From Afifella sp. IM 167 (GTDB lineage: Bacteria; Pseudomonadota; Alphaproteobacteria; Rhizobiales; Afifellaceae): a stretch of 64,000 nucleotides of DNA. A model generated the notes under the pieces. That model saw only the letters and a list, made by a program, of their open reading frames with translations, was not told the DNA's origin and did not search any database. The position numbers and the translations under genes were made by a program. The stretch spans positions 62,001-126,000 of the forward strand of contig NZ_NSLC01000010.1 in assembly GCF_020144925.1 (NCBI RefSeq). The letters run 5' to 3'. The stretch's first letter is position 1. Each line of letters begins with the position of its first letter. Below are positions 16,730 through 26,904 of the stretch, piece after piece.

Positions 16730-18717
16730 CAGAAGGCCTGTCCTATGCCGACATAGAAGGCGAAGTCCGAATCGTCCGGCCCCGGATCGAGCGGCATGGC
16801 GACGTCGAGCCGGATCGGCCCGAGCGAGGTGTAGTAGCGAAGGCCGAGCCCGACGCCGATCTTGATATCGTCGCCGAAATCGGGGATCGCGTTCGCACCG
16901 ACCGTGCCGACATCGACGAAGGGTACGAGCCCGATCGAATCGGTGACGCGCGCGCGCAGTTCCAGCGAGCCTTCGATCAGCGACTTGCCGCCCGTCGTTT
17001 TCCCGTTCGGCAGATCGATGCCAACCGTCTGGTAGGAATAGCCGCGGATCGAGCCGCCGCCGCCGGCAAGGAAGCGCCGGCTGGCCGGGATTGCCGAAAG
17101 CGAAGGCCCGGCGACGGAGCCGACCGCCGCCCGCGCCGCGATGACGAAACGGCCGTCGCGATCGAAGGCGTAATAGGTGGCGAGGTCCGCGCGGCCGCGC
17201 AACGCGATCGTGCTGTCGTAGAATTCGTAGAAGGGCTCGGCCTCCAGCTGCGCGTGGATGCCCTCATGCGCATCCAGCTTGTTGTCGCGGCTGTCGTAGT
17301 CGAGATCGGTCGGCAGGGCGGCGAGGAGATACTGGTTGACGCCGAGCGCGTCGTCGATGCGCGAGCGCTCCACCAAGACGGCGCTTGAGAGCTTCAGGTC
17401 CTCGGTGAAGCGGTGGGTGAGCCCGATCCGCCCCGAAATGCTCTTTTCCTCGTAGGTGTCCACTTCCTCCCGCTTGGCCTCCACGCGCGCCGTCAGGTCG
17501 GTATCGGGCGTGAACACGCCCGGCCGCGTGAAGGTGGTGGCGAAGAGGTAGCTGAAATCCTCGTATTCGGTGGAGTTGACGCCGCTGACATTGCCTTCGA
17601 TGCGCAGTCTTTCGGCATGGCCGAAGAGGTTGCGGTGGACCCAGTAGGCGCCGACCTCCGCTCCGTCGATGGTGGAGTATTTCGCCTCCGCGCCGATCAG
17701 GCGGCGCTTGCGCTCGGCGACGTGGACGCCGATCGGCAGGAGCCCGTCAGCGCCGACCGCCTCCGCCTCGCTGACCGTCACTGAGCGAAAGACCTCAAGC
17801 CGCCTGAGCCGCTCGCGGGCGCGCTTGAGAACGTCGGGATCGTACTCCTCGCCCACGGGCACGCCCGTCATGTAGCCGACATAGCCCGCATCCATGCGCT
17901 TGGTGCCTTCGACCGTCACCGCGCCGAAGGAGGCATAGGGGCCGGTATCGACGTTGAGATCGACATCGACGGTGCGGTTGGCGTGATCGGCGACGATTTC
18001 CCGCGTGACGGAGGTCTTGGGATAGCCGAACTCGCGCCAGGCCGAGATGAGGCTTCCCTCGCTCTTCAGGATGATGCCGGAGCGGGCGGGCTGACCGTTG
18101 ACGAGGCCGAGGTCCTCCGGCGTGTCGAGGCGGCGTGTTTCGCGGGTGTTGTAGTCCGGCAGGTTGGAGATGCGGACCGCGCCGAAGACGTAGGCAGGAC
18201 CGGGATCGACCGTGAGCGCGACGGGCACGTCTGCGGGAAGCGTGTCTCCCGCGCCGAGCGCATCGAGGGGCCGGCCGTTCACGGAAATCGTGATGACGCC
18301 GCCATAGCGCGCCTGGCTGTAGAGCGCCGTCAGGATGCGGGCATAGTCGCCGCGGGCGCGGGCAAGCAGCCCCGCCGTACCGGAGGCCGGCTTTTCGCGG
18401 TCGCGGTAGAGCGCCGAGGCGCTCTTGACGGAATCCTCGACGTCGCCGTCCTCGCCCTTCACCGTCAGATCGAGCGTGTAGGTCTGCGGCTCGATCACCT
18501 GGTCCGAAAGGTCGTCTTCCTTTTCGCCCCACAAATGGTAGCCGAAGAGGGAGAAGGCGTCTGCCGGCTGGCTCATCGGCAGGCAGAGGAGAAAGGCGGC
18601 CATCGCAAGATGCGAGACGCGGCTGCGCCAGCACGGCGGGCAGGATCTGCCGGCCGCGCCCAGCGGGCGCTTCTCATCCCGTCCCGTCTCCTGCACGATG
18701 CGTTTTACTCCAGACAT
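16729..18717 (-). CDS. tamA: Translocation and assembly module outer-membrane protein TamA
   Basis: A 662-residue Omp85-family protein: signal region, POTRA domains (about residues 75-320), and a C-terminal 16-strand barrel ending in Phe (V-G-I-G-Q-A-F). The Omp85 barrel signature appears as F-L-A-G-G-G-G-S-I-R-G-Y. With TamB it helps assemble outer-membrane proteins. I start at the ATG at 18715-18717. That gives a long basic leader before the hydrophobic core, so the ATG at 18601-18603 is a real alternative that would give a short conventional signal peptide. The 3' end overlaps tamB by one base. Confidence 0.94.
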   Translation of the reverse strand: MSGVKRIVQETGRDEKRPLGAAGRSCPPCWRSRVSHLAMAAFLLCLPMSQPADAFSLFGYHLWGEKEDDLSDQVIEPQTYTLDLTVKGEDGDVEDSVKSASALYRDREKPASGTAGLLARARGDYARILTALYSQARYGGVITISVNGRPLDALGAGDTLPADVPVALTVDPGPAYVFGAVRISNLPDYNTRETRRLDTPEDLGLVNGQPARSGIILKSEGSLISAWREFGYPKTSVTREIVADHANRTVDVDLNVDTGPYASFGAVTVEGTKRMDAGYVGYMTGVPVGEEYDPDVLKRARERLRRLEVFRSVTVSEAEAVGADGLLPIGVHVAERKRRLIGAEAKYSTIDGAEVGAYWVHRNLFGHAERLRIEGNVSGVNSTEYEDFSYLFATTFTRPGVFTPDTDLTARVEAKREEVDTYEEKSISGRIGLTHRFTEDLKLSSAVLVERSRIDDALGVNQYLLAALPTDLDYDSRDNKLDAHEGIHAQLEAEPFYEFYDSTIALRGRADLATYYAFDRDGRFVIAARAAVGSVAGPSLSAIPASRRFLAGGGGSIRGYSYQTVGIDLPNGKTTGGKSLIEGSLELRARVTDSIGLVPFVDVGTVGANAIPDFGDDIKIGVGLGLRYYTSLGPIRLDVAMPLDPGPDDSDFAFYVGIGQAF

Positions 18718-19085
18718 GTTCGCGCGTTGCACAGGCAACTTATCCGATAGCCCGGGAGCGGGACAGCCGCACACGGGACGACCCATTCCGGGTGTTGCGG
18801 ATGGGTCGCACTTGCTTCGCTGGCAATCCGAGTCCCGCGCCATTGGCGCGCCCCAATGACTCCCCAATATCCTTAACATTGTGGAAACTTTGACGATTCC
18901 GCTTCTGTCACACGATCGTGACCCGCGGCGGCGACCATCGAAGGGCGCGCTTGCCTCGCCTGGTCTGGCATCCCATATGCATCTCCAAGGACGCCGGAGG
19001 CCGCAAGGAGCCGGGGTTCACGCAAGCATCGCTTCGTAGGAAGGATGCGGCCGGGCTCAGCCCCGGCACGTCAAAGGAGTTAAAG
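18718..19085. other. Intergenic region between tamA and the DUF1150 gene
   Basis: A 368-base gap between divergent genes, without a convincing gene. It holds three GANTC sites close together (18830-18834, 18858-18862, 18895-18899), a perfect CACGATCGTG palindrome at 18911-18920, and AAGGAGTT just before the DUF1150 start. The AT-richer stretch at about 18860-18900 is the likely promoter area for tamA. I found no tRNA or terminator-like structure. Confidence 0.6.
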
Positions 19086-19343
19086 ATGGCCAATTGCGAG
19101 GCTCTGAAGCCCCCCTCCACCGGCCCGCTTGCCCAGCTGGGAGGCGGGGAGATCGCCTATATCCGCCCGGTGAAGTCCGACGACGTCCCGAGCCTTTTCC
19201 CGTCCGCCCCCGCCCTCGCGCCCGGGCTGGAATTGTGGGCCCTCCTGACCGCGGACGGCACGCCCATCCTCCTCACCGATTCACGAGCTGCCGCTCTCGC
19301 CAATGCGCGCGAGAACGATCTCGAGCCGCTCAGCGTCCACTGA
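19086..19343 (+). CDS. DUF1150 family protein
   Basis: An 85-residue soluble protein of the alphaproteobacterial DUF1150 family. Family features are visible: L-A-Q-L-G-G-G-E-I-A-Y-I-R-P (residues 16-29), then L-F-P, and the core L-L-T-A-D-G-T-P-I-L-L-T-D-S-R-A-A-A around 54-71. AAGGAGTT seven bases before the ATG supports the start. In many relatives this gene follows a small heat-shock (Hsp20) gene; here none is present and it stands alone between tamA and the convergent ptsN. Function is unknown. Confidence 0.9.
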   Translation: MANCEALKPPSTGPLAQLGGGEIAYIRPVKSDDVPSLFPSAPALAPGLELWALLTADGTPILLTDSRAAALANARENDLEPLSVH

Positions 19344-19398
19344 CAGCCGGCAGAAACGGACTTTTCGAAAGGTAAGACGCGCGGCTTGAGCCCCTGGC

Positions 19399-19866
19399 TC
19401 AGGCGGCGCTCTGCGAAGAGCCGCGGTCGACGAGAAGCGCATAGAGCGCATCCGGATCCGTGGTGGCGCGCAGCTTTGCCGCGATCTGCTGATCGCGCAG
19501 CACCCGGGCGATGCGGGCCAGTGCCTTGAGGTGATCGGCCCCCGCCCCTTCCGGAGCCAGCAGCAGAAAAACGAGATCGACCGGCTGTTCGTCGAGCGAT
19601 TCGAAATCGACCGGCTTCGACAGCCGGGCGAACACGCCGGTGATCTCGTTGATGGAGCGCGGCTTGCCGTGCGGAATCGCGACCCCCTGCCCCACCCCGG
19701 TCGAGCCGAGGCGTTCGCGCTGCAGGATCGTGTCGAACAGTTCGCGCTCCGACAGCCCCGTCAGCTTCGACGCCTTGCCGCACAGGTCCTGAATGACCTG
19801 TTTCTTGCTCACGGCCTTCAGGTTCGGCACGATGGCGTTGGGCTTCAGGAGATCGCTAAGGTCCAT
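19399..19866 (-). CDS. ptsN: Nitrogen-related PTS IIA protein PtsN
   Basis: A 155-residue EIIA-Ntr domain protein, the terminal phospho-acceptor of the regulatory PTS-Ntr chain (PtsP-PtsO-PtsN), which tunes potassium, nitrogen and carbon responses rather than transporting sugar. The phosphorylated histidine is H66 in G-V-A-I-P-H-G-K. The length is normal. It lies 54 bases downstream of hpf, an order conserved in proteobacteria, but the rpoN gene that usually heads this cluster is absent; the atp operon lies upstream instead. The other PTS components are outside the window. Confidence 0.95.
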   Translation of the reverse strand: MDLSDLLKPNAIVPNLKAVSKKQVIQDLCGKASKLTGLSERELFDTILQRERLGSTGVGQGVAIPHGKPRSINEITGVFARLSKPVDFESLDEQPVDLVFLLLAPEGAGADHLKALARIARVLRDQQIAAKLRATTDPDALYALLVDRGSSQSAA

Positions 19867-19920
19867 GATGGGTCCATAAAGCGCTGGGTGAGCGTCGGGC
19901 GTCTGGCCCGGCCGTCACGA

Positions 19921-20514
19921 TTAGCCGTTCGCCTCTTCGGACGAATCGCTGAGAGCCGGGTCAATCCAGCCGAAATGCCCGTCGGGCCGCCGGTAGACGA
20001 CATTGACCCCGCCATGGGAATGGTTGCGGAACACGATGACCGGCGCGTCCGTCATATCCAGGGCAAGGACGGCGGAGCTGACGGTCATGCGCTTGATCTC
20101 CGTAGTGGTCTCCGCGACGATCGCCGGAGCGTATTCGTCGCCGATCTCCTCTTCCTCGTGCGGCGGCGCGATCACGAAGGCCGCGGCCTCCGCAGCCGCC
20201 TGCTTCGGGCTCACATGCCGCTTGTGGTCCTTGAGCCGCCGCTTGTAGCGGCGCAGGCGCTTTTCGAGGCGTTCCGCCGCCTCGTCGAAGCTGCCATTGG
20301 CGTCCGGATTGGTCGCGCCGGCTTCCAGCACCACGCCCGTATCGAGATGAACGGCGCATTCTGTGTGGAAGTTCCGGGCGTTCTTGCACACCGTGACGTG
20401 GCCGGAATAGCCGCCGTCGAAATATTTGGTAACCGCCCCTTCGACGGTCGCCTCGATCCGGGATCGAAGCGCTTCGCCGATATCGACGTTCTTGCCGGAT
20501 ATCTTCAATGCCAT
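19921..20514 (-). CDS. hpf: Ribosome hibernation promoting factor, long form
   Basis: A 197-residue HPF/RaiA-family protein that binds the 30S decoding region and, in the long form, dimerises ribosomes into inactive 100S particles in stationary phase. The N-terminal ribosome-binding domain spans about residues 1-105 with a basic end (K-R-L-R-R-Y-K-R-R-L-K-D-H-K-R). An acidic linker follows. The C-terminal dimerisation domain (about 135-188) contains D-A-P-V-I-V-F-R-N and the G-H-F-G-W-I-D-P end. It is 157 bases downstream of atpC and probably separately transcribed, with ptsN following. Confidence 0.95.
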   Translation of the reverse strand: MALKISGKNVDIGEALRSRIEATVEGAVTKYFDGGYSGHVTVCKNARNFHTECAVHLDTGVVLEAGATNPDANGSFDEAAERLEKRLRRYKRRLKDHKRHVSPKQAAAEAAAFVIAPPHEEEEIGDEYAPAIVAETTTEIKRMTVSSAVLALDMTDAPVIVFRNHSHGGVNVVYRRPDGHFGWIDPALSDSSEEANG

Positions 20515-20614
20515 CGCTGTTTCTGGTCCATTTGGGGGCGTCTGGCCCCATGCAAATCAAGCGTCGGCAGGGCGGATTCTTGGAGCACTACGCGCCTGCG
20601 CCGAGCGAGTCAAT

Positions 20615-20642
20615 TAAAGGCGGTGTGCGGCCTTGCCGCCAC
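20615..20642 (-). terminator. Possible weak terminator downstream of atpC
   Basis: Reading the minus strand from the atpC stop, a GGCGG...CCGCC hairpin (arms 20636-20640 and 20619-20623) is followed by TTTAATT. The stem is short with a long loop and the U-run is interrupted, so it may be a weak or partial terminator separating the atp operon from hpf. Confidence 0.3.
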
Positions 20643-20671
20643 CGCGACGAAAGGGCGCCGGATCGCGGCCC

Positions 20672-21082
20672 TCAGGCCGGGATGATCCAGCGCCGCACGT
20701 CGTGCAGGTCGGATATCCGCTTTTGCGCCGATGCGTGGCGGTGGAAATCTCCTCCGGCCGCCTCGAGCTCTTCCTCCGCCTCGCGCAGATGCGCCTCGAT
20801 GAGGTCGGCATTGACCTCCGTCTCGGGCACCGCCTCATCGGCGAGGATCGTCAGGCTCTCCGGCGTCGTGTCGGCAAAACCCCCGCGCACGTAGAAGCGC
20901 TCGGTTTCGCCGCCGGATTTCGTCACTTCCACCATTCCGGGCTTCAGCGTCGTCATGAACGGCGCATGCTGCCTCAGGACCGTGAACTGGCCTTCCTGGC
21001 CGGGCACCACGACCTGATCGGCCTCCTCGGAAACGAGGAGCGCCGTCGGTGTGACGAGCTCGAAACGGAAAGGATCAGCCAT
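20672..21082 (-). CDS. atpC: F1-ATP synthase epsilon subunit
   Basis: A 136-residue subunit of the F1 rotor stalk that couples to gamma and regulates ATP hydrolysis. The N-terminal beta-sandwich (F-R-F-E-L-V-T-P-T-A-L-L-V ... G-Q-F-T-V-L-R-Q-H-A-P-F-M-T-T-L-K-P-G) is clear, followed by a helical C-terminal part (L-I-E-A-H-L-R-E-A-E-E-E-L). It is the last gene of the atpHAGDC operon, 27 bases after atpD. Confidence 0.97.
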   Translation of the reverse strand: MADPFRFELVTPTALLVSEEADQVVVPGQEGQFTVLRQHAPFMTTLKPGMVEVTKSGGETERFYVRGGFADTTPESLTILADEAVPETEVNADLIEAHLREAEEELEAAGGDFHRHASAQKRISDLHDVRRWIIPA

Positions 21083-21109
21083 TCATGCCTCCGCCGGTTG
21101 GGCGCTGGG

Positions 21110-22621
<1,512 letters not shown>

Positions 22622-23503
22622 TTAAAGCGATTCCGCGCCCGAGATGATCTCGATGAGCTCGGTGGTGATCTGCGCCTGCCGCTGGCGGTTGTAGGAGAGC
22701 GACAGCCGGTCGATCATGTCGCCTGCATTGCGTGTGGCGTTGTCCATGGCGCTCATCCGAGCGCCCTGCTCGGAAGCCGCGTTTTCCAGAAGTGCCCGGA
22801 AGACCTGGACCGCGAGATTGCGCGGCAAGAGGTCGGCCAGGATCTCTTCCTCGCTCGGCTCGTACTCGTAGTGATACGAGGCCGCGTGCTCGCCGTCGTC
22901 TTCCTCGGCGATCTCCACCGGGATGACGCGCTGGGCGACTGGCACCTGCGAGATCACCGATTCGAAGCGCGCATAGTAGATCGTCGCAACATCGAAGGCG
23001 CCCTCGTCGAAGAGGGTGAGCAGCTTTTCCGCCACGCCCTGCGCCTGCTCGAAGGCGATATTGCGAACGCCGCGGAAATCCATGCGCTCGCCGATCTCCT
23101 TCTCGAACTCGCGCCGGAGCATGTCGTTGCCCTTCTTGCCGACGAGGAAGAGCTTGACGGTCTTGCCCTCGCCGATTAGCCGGCGGGCGTCGAGACGCGC
23201 CTTGCGCACGATCGAGGCGTTGAAGGCGCCCGCAAGGCCGCGCTCGGCGGTAAAGACGACGAGCATGTGCACGTCGTCCTTGCCGGTGCCGGCGAGGAGT
23301 TCGGGCGCCGTTTCCTTGCCGGCCACGGAGGCCGCGATATTGGCAAGGACCTTGTCCATGCGTTCCGCATAGGGACGGGCCGCGATCGCCGCCTCCTGCG
23401 CACGACGCAGCTTCGCCGCGGCCACCATCTGCATGGCCTTGGTGATCTTCTGCGTCGCCTTGACGGAGGCGATACGGTTGCGAAGGTCTTTCAGGCTCGC
23501 CAT
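22622..23503 (-). CDS. atpG: F1-ATP synthase gamma subunit
   Basis: A 293-residue central rotor shaft of the F1 sector. It begins [20 protein letters not shown], the usual N-terminal coiled helix. It ends with the conserved gamma signature ([19 protein letters not shown]), whose helix pairs with the N-terminal one. The length matches alphaproteobacterial gamma subunits. It sits 19 bases downstream of atpA. Confidence 0.98.
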   Translation of the reverse strand: MASLKDLRNRIASVKATQKITKAMQMVAAAKLRRAQEAAIAARPYAERMDKVLANIAASVAGKETAPELLAGTGKDDVHMLVVFTAERGLAGAFNASIVRKARLDARRLIGEGKTVKLFLVGKKGNDMLRREFEKEIGERMDFRGVRNIAFEQAQGVAEKLLTLFDEGAFDVATIYYARFESVISQVPVAQRVIPVEIAEEDDGEHAASYHYEYEPSEEEILADLLPRNLAVQVFRALLENAASEQGARMSAMDNATRNAGDMIDRLSLSYNRQRQAQITTELIEIISGAESL

Positions 23504-23522
23504 GAGCCGCTACTCCCCGGGC

Positions 23523-25054
<1,532 letters not shown>

Positions 25055-25055
<1 letters not shown>

Positions 25056-25615
25056 CAGCTGGCCTCTTTAAGACGTGATTTCATCATGTTGAGCTTCGTC
25101 CTCAGCGACGTGTCGATCATCTGCGAGCCGAGCTTGACGACGAGCCCGCCGAGAACCGCCGGATCGACCTTGAGGTCGAGCGAGGCGTCCTTGCCGAGGC
25201 GCTCCTTCAGAGCCGCCTTGAGCGCGTCCTTCTGCCCGTCGCTGAGGGCATGGGCCGAGGTCACCTCGGCCGTGACCTCGCCGCGCTGTTCGGCCGCCAT
25301 CCGCTTGAACGCGCGAATGACGCCCGGCAGCGTGAAGAGCCGGCGATTGCCGGCGAGAACGCCGGCGAAATTGGCTGCAAGTCCGGTGATCCCCGCCTTG
25401 TCGGCGATGGCTGCGATGGCGCGCGCCTGATCGTCGGCGGAAATGACGGGGCTTTCCACGAGACGCCGGAAATCGGCGCTTTCCGCCAGGATTTCGGCGA
25501 AGCGATCGAGTTCGGCTTCCACCTCTTCGGTTGCCGATTCTTCGACCGCCAGCTCGAAGAGAGCTGTCGCATAGCGTTCAGCCACACCGGATACGGGGGA
25601 GGAGGAATCCGCCAC
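25055..25615 (-). CDS. atpH: F1-ATP synthase delta subunit
   Basis: A 186-residue peripheral-stalk subunit joining F1 to the F0 b subunits. The N-terminal domain begins [15 protein letters not shown], the family hallmark, and the C-terminus has [19 protein letters not shown]. The start is taken as GTG at 25613-25615, since homologues begin M-A-x-S-S near this point; the frame is open another 38 codons upstream without a plausible start. It is the first gene of atpHAGDC. Confidence 0.95.
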
Positions 25616-25936
25616 GCCTGTCCTATCTCTATTGAGCTCCGGATTGTCGGCCCGGAAGCAGGTGGGTTCAAACGACCGCGAGGGGCTCGCCAAGGAGCCC
25701 CCTCTGCCAAGCCGGGGCCCCTCTAGCACAGGGTCTTGGGGGGTGCAACACGGGCTGCGACCGGAAAAAGGCGGAGATTTGCAACCGGGGGAACGCTCCG
25801 GTCGACGCCGCCTCGTCTGCGCGCCGTCGCCACCCCAGAGATCGCGGGCGTTATCTCGCCGTTAACCGAACTTTTTAACTTCCGGTTTTACCTTTCGCCC
25901 GGGCTTCGGTTTGGGTTCGAAGGGGCGAGAAGAACG
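25616..25936. other. Divergent intergenic region between atpH and the omptin-like gene
   Basis: A 321-base gap with no gene. It has a 7-base-stem hairpin at 25682-25701 (GGGGCTC...GAGCCCC, no U-run). Just before the omptin-like gene lies an AT-rich patch (about 25851-25890) with TTAT-N7-TTAAC at 25851-25866, one base off a CtrA box, and TTAA-N7-TTTT at 25875-25889. The atp operon promoter must also lie here, but I could not place it. Confidence 0.5.
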
Positions 25937-26890
25937 ATGCTGGGGATGCAGAAAACGGCGGCGGGCGCGCTTTTGGCGGGGCTCGTCATCCTCGCGGGCG
26001 GAACGGCTTCCGCCCAGGACTGGAACGCGGCGGAGGACATCGGGCCGCTCAACCAGCCTTTTAGCTGGGTGCTCGGAGCGCGCTACTGGTACGCCATGGG
26101 AGAGACGGGCAAGGATCTCTTCACCTCCACAGGCGCGCCGCTGGTCTCGCGTCTCACCTATGACAACCTCGACAGCCATGTCGGCGAGCTCTTCGGCGAA
26201 GTCACCAACGAAGGCTTCTTCAGCAAGGCGAATGTCGGCCTCGGCGCGGTGCTGCGCGGATCGCTGCAGGACGAGGATTTCCCGCCGTACATCAACCCCT
26301 ATTCCAGCACGGACTCCAGCCAGGACGACGGCGGCCTCACCTACGCCACCATCGACGGCGGCGGCTGGCTCTGGGAAAAGCCAGAATTCCGAATCGGCGC
26401 CTTCGCCGGCTATTCCTGGGTCCGCAACAAGGTGCAGGCCTATGGCTGCACGCAGGTGGCCGGCAATCCCTCCATATGCGCCAGCGGCCAGGTCGCGCCT
26501 GCAACACTGGTCATCTCGCAGGAGAACGACTGGCATTCGGTCCGGCTCGGCCTCAAGGCCGATGCCGTCGTCGCCGACCGCTGGATGGTGAGCGCGGAAG
26601 GCGCCGTTCTCCCCTACGTCTATCTTGACGGCGCCGATACGCATCACCTGCGCCCCGATATCGGCGGCGCGATTCCGGAGACCGGCGCGGGCTGGGGCTA
26701 TCAGCTTGAGGGCATGGTGAACTTCCGCGTCACGGAAAGCTTCATGATCGGCCTCGGCGGCCGTTACTGGCACATGCAAACGGAAGGCGACGCGCATTTC
26801 GGCGATGTCGTCGCCGGGGCGGGCGACCAGGACGAGGACTGGTCGCTCGAGGTCTTCGGCGTCACGGCGCAGGCGGCGATCGCCTTCTAG
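25937..26890 (+). CDS. Outer-membrane beta-barrel, probable omptin-family protease
   Basis: A 317-residue secreted protein: signal peptide (about 1-26, cleaved after A-S-A), then alternating aromatic strands ending A-I-A-F, typical of a small outer-membrane barrel. By eye it aligns with OmpT. Q-D-E-D (D112, D114) matches OmpT V-D-Q-D (D83, D85), and D-T-H (D234, H236) matches D-E-H (D210, H212), with catalytic spacing 122 versus 127 residues. The strand L-T-Y-A-T ... G-W-L-W-E-K-P-E-F-R-I-G-A-F-A-G-Y mirrors OmpT L-N-Y-A-N ... G-W-L-L-N-E-P-N-Y-R-L-G-L-M-A-G-Y. OmpT cleaves between basic residues; substrate here is unknown. It is convergent with priA, 14 bases away. Confidence 0.78.
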   Translation: MLGMQKTAAGALLAGLVILAGGTASAQDWNAAEDIGPLNQPFSWVLGARYWYAMGETGKDLFTSTGAPLVSRLTYDNLDSHVGELFGEVTNEGFFSKANVGLGAVLRGSLQDEDFPPYINPYSSTDSSQDDGGLTYATIDGGGWLWEKPEFRIGAFAGYSWVRNKVQAYGCTQVAGNPSICASGQVAPATLVISQENDWHSVRLGLKADAVVADRWMVSAEGAVLPYVYLDGADTHHLRPDIGGAIPETGAGWGYQLEGMVNFRVTESFMIGLGGRYWHMQTEGDAHFGDVVAGAGDQDEDWSLEVFGVTAQAAIAF

Positions 26891-26904
26891 CCGTCACGCG
26901 CGCC

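Noticed and set aside
25640-25700. Possible tRNA (a GGTTCAAA-like T-loop word)
   Set aside because: No acceptor stem, anticodon arm or matching D-arm can be folded around it.
25682-25701. Hairpin upstream of atpH as a terminator
   Set aside because: It lies between divergent genes and lacks a U-run on either strand.
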